DNA of 64,000 nucleotides from an uncultured Flavobacteriia bacterium (lineage in GTDB: Bacteria; Bacteroidota; Bacteroidia; Flavobacteriales_D; Crocinitomicaceae), in contig CALJTX010000012.1 in assembly GCA_937975705.1 (NCBI GenBank), positions 62,001-126,000 of the forward strand, written 5' to 3'. Each line of letters opens with the position of its first letter. The stretch's first letter is position 1. The notes under the pieces are model-generated. The model had not been told where the DNA came from. It ran no database searches and worked only from the letters and a program-made list of their open reading frames with translations. Positions 7,421 to 15,475 of this stretch are shown here, piece after piece. Made by a program: the position numbers and the translations under genes.

Positions 7421-8501
7421 AAAGTTTACCATTCATGAAAACGACAGACGTTTGGTTGGGTAATTTGACCAATACTTTGTTGCCATAGATTTCAAAATCG
7501 GCCTGCGGAAAATTCGTGATATCGTGCAGAACGCCATCGACAAGTGCACTTACGCCACCGACAATATTGCGAAATACCAATACATTGTTTTTAAGTAAAT
7601 AAGCCTGGGGCTGATAGGTTGCCACTTGAACGCGCTGGCCATTGGTGTAGGCAAAAAAGTAAGAGTTTTCCATCCAGACGCAGATGTCGTCTTTGACATC
7701 CCATAGCTCTGAAGAAAAATTAGAAAGTGCCGTTTTTTGACCGTTTTGGTAATGCCAAAGATTGCCGTTCATGTCTTCATAGACCACAAAACCACGGCCA
7801 GCCTTGTATTTTTTGATCGGGAAAGATTCTAGTTCCACAAAATTACCTTGGTCAAAGACATAAAAAGATTGGGTGTATGGATCCTTGAAGCACATGACAT
7901 CGGTGCCGAGTTGAAAATCGAGCACTTCTTCATTATAGGTGCCGATTTCAAACTTTTGACCATGCCAGTACACAAAATAGGTATTGCTGTTGTCTTTGTA
8001 CACAACCAAATTTTCACCAACACTGGCATTCATGGAAAGGCCATTTGTAATGGTGACCAAACTTTCTACTTTTTGATTCCAATAAACGTTGAGCGCTTGG
8101 TAGCGGATGTCTTCGAATACGACCAAGCTATCCTTGACAATGAATTCGCGGCCAAAGTTGGTGAGCACTGTGAATTTGCCGGCGTCCCACATGCGCAAGC
8201 CTTGTGCAATGCGATAGGCCATGAGGTGATCTGACACCTGGTAGTCTACGTTGAGTGTGGTGACGTCTATGCGCTCTTTGCCATCGTAAATTTTGAGGTT
8301 GCCACGCGTGTCGATATACGCGACGAGTTCATCTCCGGCCTTGTAGCTAACAATTGGCTGAATTTCAATGGGTCTAAAAAACCCGTCTTGAAAAGAAACA
8401 AAATAATGATTGAAATCTAGGGTTGGCACGATTCCTTGCGCCCATGAAGAGAGAGAAAGAAAGCTGGCAAAAAGAAAGAGGGTAAATCTTTTAAACGACA
8501 T
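7410..8501 (-). CDS. Secreted repeat protein, probable beta-propeller, unknown function
   Basis: The 363-residue product has a signal peptide (MSFKRFTLFLFASFLSLSSWAQ) and then about six to seven loose repeats of 40-50 residues with the pattern [hydrophobic]-V-[VF]-Y-[EK]-D-x-N followed by a Y-x-x-G-x-x turn and L-x-x-F (for example VVYEDMNGNLWHYQNGQ, LVVYKDNSNTYFVYWHGQ). This spacing suggests a beta-propeller. There is no lipobox and no T9SS sorting domain. I cannot name a family. It is the first gene of a pair with the NlpC/P60 peptidase, so a link to the cell wall is a guess. A leaderless-type promoter box precedes ATG 8501. Confidence 0.75.
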   Translation of the reverse strand: MSFKRFTLFLFASFLSLSSWAQGIVPTLDFNHYFVSFQDGFFRPIEIQPIVSYKAGDELVAYIDTRGNLKIYDGKERIDVTTLNVDYQVSDHLMAYRIAQGLRMWDAGKFTVLTNFGREFIVKDSLVVFEDIRYQALNVYWNQKVESLVTITNGLSMNASVGENLVVYKDNSNTYFVYWHGQKFEIGTYNEEVLDFQLGTDVMCFKDPYTQSFYVFDQGNFVELESFPIKKYKAGRGFVVYEDMNGNLWHYQNGQKTALSNFSSELWDVKDDICVWMENSYFFAYTNGQRVQVATYQPQAYLLKNNVLVFRNIVGGVSALVDGVLHDITNFPQADFEIYGNKVLVKLPNQTSVVFMNGKLYAN

Positions 8502-8505
8502 TGTC

Positions 8506-8513
8506 CAAAGTTA
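8506..8513 (-). promoter_or_regulatory. -7 box placed for a leaderless transcript (propeller/NlpC unit)
   Basis: On the minus strand TAACTTTG is followed by GACA and then ATG 8501, a 4-nt gap. It is divergent from the M16 peptidase promoter region (TATCTTCG near 8535 on the plus strand). Confidence 0.6.
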
Positions 8514-8563
8514 TCAAAATTTAGACCAATAAATGTATCTTCGTAGCGCTTATCCATTTGACT

Positions 8564-10030
8564 ATGAAAAAAACAATTTTTAGCGGTCTTTTTTTGCTTG
8601 GAAGCACCTCTTTTTGGGCGCAGCAAAAAATCACCTATGAAGCATATGACCTCCCAAACGGGCTGCATGTTATATTGCATGAAGAACACGCCACCCCTAT
8701 TGTGGCCGTCTCTGTACTCTACCATGTAGGGTCTAAAAACGAAAACCCAAATCGCACTGGTTTTGCACACTTTTTTGAGCACTTATTGTTTGAAGGATCT
8801 GCAAATATTGGTCGTGGCGAATACAGCGAACTCGTCGAAAAAAACGGTGGCACGCTCAATGCCAACACCTCCCAAGACCGCACCTACTACTACGAAGTAT
8901 TGCCTTCCAATCAACTGGAATTAGGGCTTTGGTTAGAAAGCGAGCGCATGCTGCATGCCAAAGTTGATATCAAAGGTATCGAGACCCAACGCAGCGTGGT
9001 CAAGGAAGAAAAAAGACAGCGCGTAGACAACCAACCTTACGGCTCTTTCTTCACGGAAATCTTCAAGCGTGTATTCACCGTACATCCTTACAATTGGGCA
9101 CCAATTGGCAGCATGGAACACCTAGACGCAGCGCAAGAAGAAGATTACGTCAACTTCTACAAAACGTTCTACGTCCCTTCTAACGCAACGCTTTCTATTG
9201 CCGGAGACATCAATATCGAAGAGACTAAAAAATGGATTGCACAATATTTTGGTTCTATCCCGAAAGGCCAAGCCATCAATCTGTACCGCGACTTCATCAA
9301 CCTCAGCGACGACGCTTTTTTAGCGAGATACAACATCTCCAAAAGCGAATTTGACCAAAAGAATTTCATGGCTTCTAGCTCGCCTGCAGCCAAAAAAATG
9401 TTGGCTACGTACCTCAATATGCCTTGCCAAATTGAAAGACCGCGCAAAGACAATCAAGCCATTACAGGTGTGGTCAAAGACACCATCTACGACAACATTC
9501 AGTTGCCTGCACTTTTTATTGGTTACAAAATGCCGGCCCAAACGCATCCCGACACCTATGCACTCGAATTTCTGAACGAAGTACTTTCGAGCGGAAGTTC
9601 GTCGCGCATCAATAAAGAAATTGTCGAAAAACGTCAGTTGGCACAGTACGCTTTCTCTTTTAACTACGGACTGGAAGATGCCGGCATTGGCATCATGGCA
9701 GCAATTGCACCAAAAGAAGTTGCTCTAGACACCCTACTCGCTGCATTCGACCAACAAATCGCAGCGATCAAAAGCGGGCTCATCAGCGAAGAAGAATTCC
9801 AAAAAGTGCGCAATAAATTTGAAAATGACATTGCCTCTAGCAACGCAAGCATTGCCGGAATTGCAGAAAACTTGGCAGACAACCACGTGTACTACGGAGA
9901 TGCCAATCGCGTCAACACCCTTCTTTCCAACTACTTAAAAGTCACCAGAGAAGACATCCTAAGAGTAGCCAATACCTACCTCACCCAAGATGCGCGCGTG
10001 ATCCTCTATTACTTACCTAAAGAAAAATAA
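8564..10030 (+). CDS. M16 family zinc peptidase, catalytically competent
   Basis: M16 (pitrilysin/insulinase-type) peptidases degrade peptides inside a clam-shaped chamber and often work as an active/inactive pair. This 488-residue protein starts at ATG 8564, after which comes a signal peptide (MKKTIFSGLFLLGSTSFWAQ). The inverted zinc motif HFFEH is at residues 69-73, and the third ligand is a glutamate near 149 (VVKEEKRQR), 76 residues later as usual. A second, inactive M16 half follows in the C-terminal part. The partner gene begins 6 nt downstream. A periplasmic location is expected. An upstream in-frame TTG at 8558 adds only two residues and is less likely. Confidence 0.93.
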   Translation: MKKTIFSGLFLLGSTSFWAQQKITYEAYDLPNGLHVILHEEHATPIVAVSVLYHVGSKNENPNRTGFAHFFEHLLFEGSANIGRGEYSELVEKNGGTLNANTSQDRTYYYEVLPSNQLELGLWLESERMLHAKVDIKGIETQRSVVKEEKRQRVDNQPYGSFFTEIFKRVFTVHPYNWAPIGSMEHLDAAQEEDYVNFYKTFYVPSNATLSIAGDINIEETKKWIAQYFGSIPKGQAINLYRDFINLSDDAFLARYNISKSEFDQKNFMASSSPAAKKMLATYLNMPCQIERPRKDNQAITGVVKDTIYDNIQLPALFIGYKMPAQTHPDTYALEFLNEVLSSGSSSRINKEIVEKRQLAQYAFSFNYGLEDAGIGIMAAIAPKEVALDTLLAAFDQQIAAIKSGLISEEEFQKVRNKFENDIASSNASIAGIAENLADNHVYYGDANRVNTLLSNYLKVTREDILRVANTYLTQDARVILYYLPKEK

Positions 10031-10035
10031 GCCTC

Positions 10036-12117
10036 ATGAAAAGTCTATATCTCCTCCTGATATTGATCCTGACCAACAGTGTTTTCGCACAGTTAGATCG
10101 ATCGCAAAGACCAGCTGCGGCTGCGGCTAAAAAAATAAATATTCCTGCTTCACAGGTTTTCACCACTTCCAATGGCATCACGGTTATCTTATCTGAAAAC
10201 CACAAAATTCCAAAGGTGTCTATCGAACTGAGTTTGGGCAATTCACCACGCCTAGAAGGCTCAAAAGCTGGCCTTGCAGACTTAACCGGTTCTTTACTCA
10301 TGTCCGGCACCTCTACAAGATCCAAAGATCAGCTCGACCGTGAAATCGACTTCATTGGCGCCGACCTCTCAGCGGGTTCTTCTAGCATGTATTTGAGCTG
10401 CCTCACCAAACACCTCGACAAAGGCCTCGGCCTCATGACCGATGTGCTGTACAATGCCAGTTTCCCAGAAAGTGAAGTAGAGCGCATCCGCAAACAAAGT
10501 TTGTCTGGCTTGCAGTCTACCAAAGCAGATGCTGGCGAAATGGCCAACAACGCCACACGCGCAGTCAACTTTCCAAATCACCCACTGGGCGAAATCATGA
10601 CGGAAGCGACGCTTCAAAATATTTCTCGCGAAGACCTCATCCAATACTACAAAACGACTTTCACCCCGCAAGGGAGTTATTTGGTTGTCGTTGGCGACAT
10701 CACAAGAGCGCAAACGGAAGCTTTAGTTGCGCGCTATTTTGCGAATTGGCAAGGTGGGCCGGCTTACCAAACTGAGCTAGGCAAAGGTCAATTTGACAGA
10801 GGTAACCGCGTTATTTTTGTCAAAAAACCAGGGGCTGTACAATCCGTTGTGTATGTCACCTTTCCAATTGATATCCGCGCTGGCCACAAAGATCAACTTG
10901 CCCTCAATGTCTTGAATGGCATTCTTGGAGGTGGCGGTTTTGGAACGCGCCTGATGCAAAATCTCCGCGAAGACAAAGCCTTTACTTATGGTTGTTATTC
11001 TTCGCTCAACATTACCGAAAACGGCTCTTGGATGTCGGCTGGTGGCAACTTCAAAAATGCAGTAACCGACTCGGCCATTACAGAAATTCTCAAGGAATTT
11101 GCTGGCATCATAGAAGCGCAGGTAACCGACGAAGAACTCAGCCTCACCAAAAACAACATGGCCGGTGGTTTTGCACGTTCATTGGAGCGACCGCAGACAG
11201 TTGCACGTTTTGCTTTAAATACCATCAAGCAAAAATTGGCTCCCGACTACTACCAAAACTACCTTCAACAACTCGAAGCAATTAGCAAAGAAGATGTGTT
11301 GCGCGTTGCCCAACAATATTTTACGGCTAAAAACTGCCACATTATCGTTGTCGGGAACGAAGAAATTTTGCCAAAGCTCTTGGCTTTTGATACCGACGGC
11401 AAAATCGAAAAACTAGATGCTTTTGGCGCGCCCATCAAAGAAACCAAAGAGGCAAACATCACCGCAGACCAACTCATTGCATCTTACGCCATGGCCCTCA
11501 CCGGCACTACATCTAAAAAAGCTCTTCTTAAAAAAGTGAAAACGCTCAAATCTTACGAGCGCGTTTCAGAAATGAGCTCCGCACAAATTCCTTTTGCACT
11601 TACCTCTACGGACTATTTTTGGGAGGGCGGCAAAGAAGCCAGCAAGATGGAAATGCCAGGCATGGTGCTACAAAAATCTTATTTCAATGGCACATCGGGC
11701 TATACCTTCAGTATGCAGGGCGGACGTGAAGACCTCACCGCTGAAGAAATTGCTGCCAAACATAAAGCGAGCGGATTCATTCCTGAGCTCAATTACCAAG
11801 CAAACGGCATGAGCTACACCCTCAAAGGCATTGAAAACATCGATGGCGTAGATTGCTATGTGCTTTACACCAATGACGGACTTGCCGAAAACTTCGATTA
11901 TTTCTCTACAGAAACCTTCCTTAAATTGCGTTCCACCAACATCCGTAAAATGGGTGAAGAAACCGTAGAAACCACTACCAGCTACGCTGATTACAAAGAA
12001 GTAGATGGCTTCAAATTTGCCCATTCTTTCAGTATGAGTGTTGGCCAAATGACCTTAACAGGTGTCGTCAAGACCCTTACGGTGAATCCGAAGCTCGTTA
12101 TTGCCGAAGACTTCTAA
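10036..12117 (+). CDS. M16-like non-catalytic partner with extra C-terminal domain
   Basis: This 693-residue exported protein pairs with the active M16 peptidase just upstream. Residues ~35-440 have the M16 fold (SNGITVILSENHKIP, SPRLEGSKAGLADLTG), but where active members have HxxEH this one has LADLTG, so zinc binding and catalysis are lost. It probably shapes the chamber and binds substrate. Residues ~480-693 form a different beta-rich domain (FNGTSGYTFSMQGG, GIENIDGVDCYVLY, YADYKEVDGFKFAH), resembling the LolA-like/outer-membrane lipoprotein carrier fold often seen after such subunits in Bacteroidota. The signal peptide is MKSLYLLLILILTNSVFAQ. A terminator follows the gene. Confidence 0.9.
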   Translation: MKSLYLLLILILTNSVFAQLDRSQRPAAAAAKKINIPASQVFTTSNGITVILSENHKIPKVSIELSLGNSPRLEGSKAGLADLTGSLLMSGTSTRSKDQLDREIDFIGADLSAGSSSMYLSCLTKHLDKGLGLMTDVLYNASFPESEVERIRKQSLSGLQSTKADAGEMANNATRAVNFPNHPLGEIMTEATLQNISREDLIQYYKTTFTPQGSYLVVVGDITRAQTEALVARYFANWQGGPAYQTELGKGQFDRGNRVIFVKKPGAVQSVVYVTFPIDIRAGHKDQLALNVLNGILGGGGFGTRLMQNLREDKAFTYGCYSSLNITENGSWMSAGGNFKNAVTDSAITEILKEFAGIIEAQVTDEELSLTKNNMAGGFARSLERPQTVARFALNTIKQKLAPDYYQNYLQQLEAISKEDVLRVAQQYFTAKNCHIIVVGNEEILPKLLAFDTDGKIEKLDAFGAPIKETKEANITADQLIASYAMALTGTTSKKALLKKVKTLKSYERVSEMSSAQIPFALTSTDYFWEGGKEASKMEMPGMVLQKSYFNGTSGYTFSMQGGREDLTAEEIAAKHKASGFIPELNYQANGMSYTLKGIENIDGVDCYVLYTNDGLAENFDYFSTETFLKLRSTNIRKMGEETVETTTSYADYKEVDGFKFAHSFSMSVGQMTLTGVVKTLTVNPKLVIAEDF

Positions 12118-12138
12118 AAAACACGATAATCTTCAACT

Positions 12139-12164
12139 AAAGCCACTTTCGAGTGGCTTTTTTT
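12139..12164 (+). terminator. Rho-independent terminator after the M16 pair
   Basis: AAAGCCACT and AGTGGCTTT form a 9-bp stem around a TTCG tetraloop, followed by four more T. It ends 22 nt after the M16 partner stop and just before the next gene. Confidence 0.93.
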
Positions 12165-12165
12165 A

Positions 12166-12173
12166 TACTTTTA
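12166..12173 (+). promoter_or_regulatory. Near-consensus -7 box 4 nt before a start codon
   Basis: TACTTTTA matches TAnnTTTG except for the last base and lies exactly 4 nt before ATG 12178, the same geometry as the exact matches elsewhere in the window. Confidence 0.4.
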
Positions 12174-12177
12174 AATC

Positions 12178-13689
12178 ATGAAAATACTTTACTGTTTGAT
12201 CATCTTGCTTTCATTTGGAGCTGTTGCACAAAACACGCTTGTTTCTTCCGGGAATCTTTTTGAAGGCGAGCCATATTTGGCTGTGGACCCGCAAAACAGC
12301 AACCACTTAGTGGCGGCCTGGATGGGTTTTCAGCTCAATCAAAAGATTGTCATCAAAAGCGTGGTTTCCAACGACGGCGGCAGCACCTGGACTGCGCCCA
12401 TTTGGCAAACACATCAGCAAACAGGAAATAGCAGTGCCGATGTTTCACTCGGTTTTGACTTCAGTGGGAATCTCTACATGGCTTACATTGATTACGACAA
12501 TACGAATTTTACAAATGGCGCCGTAATTTGCAGAAGATCGACAGATGGCGGCTTGAGTTGGGGCGCAGCGGTTGTTGCCCGCTCAATCAGTTCTTGCCCT
12601 AACAAACTCTGTATAGACCGACCCTGGATTGCCGTAGACCCACTCACCGGAAGCATTGTTATCACCAGTACCAACGCCAACCAACCCGGAACCGTACAAG
12701 CGCCTTTTCATCCTTACATGGCGGTATCCTCAGATCAAGGCGCCAGTTTTAGTTTACAGGAGCTCGACAGCGCACCTTTTTTGGCAGGCAACGCCATTAC
12801 CCAACCTATGCCCTCGCCTGCATTTGCCAACGACGGCTTATTTATGGCAATTTATCCGAGTTACGACCCTGCACAGAGCATTTTACCGCGCGTTGTCGAA
12901 GTCAACAAGGCGGTTGTTTCGTCTTTTTACAACTACCAAATTGCCTTTCAAGGCATCGGTTTTGGCACGCAAAACGATACGCTGAAACGCGGCGCCCATT
13001 TGGCGCTAGACCCAGGCAATTCTACACGCGCTTCATATGCCTTTCTCACCGATGTGTTTGGCGATCCGGACATCGCTTATATTGAAAAGAGCAACGGCGT
13101 TTGGAGTGCGCCTGCACGGATCAATCAAGATGTGCAAGGAAATGGCGTGATCCAAGATTTGGTTTGGTCGGATTACGACACCGACGGAGACTTAGCCGTT
13201 TGCTGGCGAGACCGCCGAAATGGCCTTGCTGGCACTTACCAGAGCCCAAGTCAAATTTTTTGCCGCATCCAAAGTAACCAGACGTGGGGCACTGAGTTTT
13301 TGATCAGTCCGTTGGTTGCGCACGATTCTATCCTGCTAGAAAACGGCAATGACTTTTTAAATGTACAATTCACAAATAATCAGCTCTACACCATTTGGGG
13401 CGATGTCCGTGAGGGTACCTTGAAAATCTTTTTGAATCATTTTGACCAATTGAGCAATTCGAGCAGCACAAATAGCATCCCTACTTTTGATCCTATTTTC
13501 CCGAATCCAAGTAAAGGAATGTTCAACATTCCTCAAGAACTAATGGGTTTACCTTTTATTCTTCAGACGACGGATGGTCATATCCTGAAAAAAGGTACAC
13601 TGCTCAATGATGTGGACCTTTCACAATATGGCGCAGGCACTTATTTTTTAAAGGTTGGACAATATACATTTCCACTCGTAAAAAATTAG
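12178..13689 (+). CDS. Sialidase-fold (BNR) secreted protein with T9SS sorting domain
   Basis: The 503-residue protein has a signal peptide (MKILYCLIILLSFGAVAQ), a six-bladed propeller region with Asp-box motifs (SNDGGSTW at ~66, STDGGLSW at ~120, SSDQGASF at ~185), and a T9SS type A sorting domain from about residue 440 (FPNPSKGMFNIPQ). The fold is that of sialidases and related BNR proteins. I do not see a clear sialidase catalytic set (the arginine triad and FRIP motif), so glycosidase activity should not be assumed; it may bind glycans or be structural. It is expressed alone, between a terminator and dnaX. Confidence 0.8.
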   Translation: MKILYCLIILLSFGAVAQNTLVSSGNLFEGEPYLAVDPQNSNHLVAAWMGFQLNQKIVIKSVVSNDGGSTWTAPIWQTHQQTGNSSADVSLGFDFSGNLYMAYIDYDNTNFTNGAVICRRSTDGGLSWGAAVVARSISSCPNKLCIDRPWIAVDPLTGSIVITSTNANQPGTVQAPFHPYMAVSSDQGASFSLQELDSAPFLAGNAITQPMPSPAFANDGLFMAIYPSYDPAQSILPRVVEVNKAVVSSFYNYQIAFQGIGFGTQNDTLKRGAHLALDPGNSTRASYAFLTDVFGDPDIAYIEKSNGVWSAPARINQDVQGNGVIQDLVWSDYDTDGDLAVCWRDRRNGLAGTYQSPSQIFCRIQSNQTWGTEFLISPLVAHDSILLENGNDFLNVQFTNNQLYTIWGDVREGTLKIFLNHFDQLSNSSSTNSIPTFDPIFPNPSKGMFNIPQELMGLPFILQTTDGHILKKGTLLNDVDLSQYGAGTYFLKVGQYTFPLVKN

Positions 13690-13733
13690 GCTATCTGTTG
13701 ATATCTTCGCGGTGTATTTTTAAAAATAAGCGG

Positions 13734-13741
13734 TATCTTTG
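13734..13741 (+). promoter_or_regulatory. -7 box placed for a leaderless dnaX transcript
   Basis: TATCTTTG is followed by AAAC and ATG 13746, a 4-nt gap. I saw no convincing -33 box. Confidence 0.6.
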
Positions 13742-13745
13742 AAAC

Positions 13746-14861
13746 ATGAGTGAATTTATCGTTTCGGCTCGCAAATACCGCCCACAAACCTTTGATACGG
13801 TTGTGGGTCAGCAGTCTATTACCAATACACTCAAAAACGCGATCAAAAACGAGCACCTTGCCCAAGCATTTTTATTTTGCGGATCAAGGGGTGTGGGCAA
13901 AACCACAACCGCGCGTATTTTAGCCAAAACCATCAACTGCTTCAATCCTACCTCAGCCATTGAAGCCTGTGACCAATGCGATTCCTGCCTGTCTTTTCAC
14001 ACCGGCAACTCACTCAACATTTATGAGCTAGATGCCGCTTCCAACAACTCCGTTGACGACATCCGCAACCTCATTGATCAAGTGCGCATTGCTCCACAAC
14101 TCGGTAGCCACAAAGTGTACATCATCGATGAGGTCCACATGCTTTCGGCAAACGCTTTCAATGCCTTTCTCAAGACCTTAGAAGAGCCGCCCAAACATGC
14201 CATTTTCATCTTGGCAACCACCGAGAAGCATAAAATCATCCCGACCATTCTTTCAAGATGTCAAATCTTCGACTTCCAAAGAATCCGCGTCAAAGACATC
14301 GCCGATCATCTCGGCACTATTGCCACCAAAGAAGGCGTTTCTGCCGACCCTGAAGCCCTACACCAAATTGCCTTAAAAGCCGATGGTGCCCTGCGCGACG
14401 CGCTCTCCATTTTTGACCAATTGGTTACCTTTGCGGGCAACACACTCACTTACAAAGACGTTCTAGAGAACCTACACATCCTCGACTACGAATACTATTT
14501 CAAAGTAATCGAAGCTACCGAGAAAGAAGATATTCCATCTGCGCTGCTCATTCTCAACGACATCTATGAGAAAGGCTTTGATGGCCATCAATTTGTCATT
14601 GGCTTGGCCGAGCACCTGCGCAATATCTTGGTGTGTAAAGACCCACGAACCGCAAGTTTGCTAGAAGCGCCAGACACCGTTAAGCAACGATTTATTCAAC
14701 AAGCCAACGACATCGACGCACAGCGCTTGTTGCGCGGCCTTCAAGTACTCTCCAAAACAGACGTCGAGTACAAAGCCTCCAAAAACCAACGCTTGCTCAT
14801 TGAGGTAGCCCTCATGCAGCTCTGCTCTCTCAAGCAAGAGCAAGAAAAAAAAAAGGCCTAA
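13746..14861 (+). CDS. dnaX: DNA polymerase III gamma subunit (and N-terminal part of tau)
   Basis: DnaX is the clamp-loader ATPase that places the sliding clamp and couples the replisome. In the zero frame the product is 371 residues. Walker A GSRGVGKT is at 46-53; the zinc module has Cys65, Cys75, Cys78 and Cys81; Walker B IIDEVHML and the SRC motif (ILSRCQIFDF) follow; domain III runs to about 365. The frame then stops at 14859-14861 directly after ten A residues. A -1 shift on the heptamer AAAAAAG opens the tau extension to 15475, so this stop probably defines a gamma-like short form. It is the first gene of dnaX-menE-dnaJ-like-nth. Confidence 0.95.
   Translation: MSEFIVSARKYRPQTFDTVVGQQSITNTLKNAIKNEHLAQAFLFCGSRGVGKTTTARILAKTINCFNPTSAIEACDQCDSCLSFHTGNSLNIYELDAASNNSVDDIRNLIDQVRIAPQLGSHKVYIIDEVHMLSANAFNAFLKTLEEPPKHAIFILATTEKHKIIPTILSRCQIFDFQRIRVKDIADHLGTIATKEGVSADPEALHQIALKADGALRDALSIFDQLVTFAGNTLTYKDVLENLHILDYEYYFKVIEATEKEDIPSALLILNDIYEKGFDGHQFVIGLAEHLRNILVCKDPRTASLLEAPDTVKQRFIQQANDIDAQRLLRGLQVLSKTDVEYKASKNQRLLIEVALMQLCSLKQEQEKKKA
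14845..14861 (+). promoter_or_regulatory. Probable programmed -1 frameshift (or slippage) site in dnaX
   Basis: Ten consecutive A (14845-14854) are followed by GG. In the zero frame the codons are GAA AAA AAA AAG GCC TAA, so the heptamer A AAA AAG (14849-14855) is in exactly the register used in E. coli dnaX. The zero-frame stop comes one codon later. After a -1 slip the reading continues GLTERIDILPSPK and then 200 residues of tau. Transcriptional slippage on the A10 run, as known for Thermus dnaX, would have the same effect. A sequencing indel is the alternative. Confidence 0.7.
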
Positions 14862-15475
14862 CTGAGCGCATCGACATCCTGCCGTCGCCCAAACAATCTC
14901 TGCGCAAATCCAATTCAAGCAAACCTGCTGCGCAACAAGAAGCAGCCACTACAAGCGCAGCTCCAACCTTGCCAGTAAAAGAACCGGCCGTCCAATTGAG
15001 CAAGCCGCAAGGACAGGTCAAGGCAAATATCATCTCTATTCGAGAGACCCTTGAAAAAGACAAAGCCAATAACCAACAGGTGCGTCAAGAAGACCTTCCC
15101 CGAGAAGGCTTTCACCTCGATCATGTCAAAATGTATTGGAAACAGTTCGCCTTTCAAGTCAAGGAAGACGGAATGGAAACCTTCTACAATGCACTCATCA
15201 AGCGCGATCCCGTGTTAAAAGGTGAAGAAGTTCTGGAACTCACCGTAGACAACCTCGTACAGCAAAACTACATCCAGACCCACTTGCTGACTTTCAAAGA
15301 ATTCATGCGCAAGCAACTCAATAATTTTTACTTGGATATTGTTTTGGTACAGGCGGCCCCCGATGAAGAAGAAGTGAAATTCTTAACCGGCAAGGATAAA
15401 TTTGCAGCGTTGGCGCGCAAAAACCCCAACCTCCACACCCTCAAGAACCGCTTCAATCTCGATATAGACTACTGA
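14856..15475 (+). CDS. dnaX: DnaX tau-specific C-terminal segment (after -1 shift)
   Basis: This is the -1 frame continuation of dnaX; its translation depends on the frameshift at 14849-14855. It has no convincing start of its own; an internal ATG at 14969 lies within the low-complexity linker. It encodes a linker rich in Ala, Gln, Ser and Lys (to ~15080) and then a folded domain (GFHLDHVKMYWKQFAFQVKEDGMETFYNALI, LKNRFNLDIDY) of the type found at the end of DnaX in Bacteroidota. Joined to the upstream part it gives tau of about 576 residues. The stop overlaps the menE start by 1 nt (TGATG). Confidence 0.8.

Noticed and set aside
12178..13689. Calling this protein a true sialidase
   Set aside because: Asp boxes show the fold only; the arginine triad and FRIP motif are not evident.
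13746..15475. dnaX as a pseudogene broken by a frameshift
   Set aside because: The break falls exactly at a known slippery heptamer in the correct register and both halves are well conserved in type, so programmed frameshifting is the better explanation.
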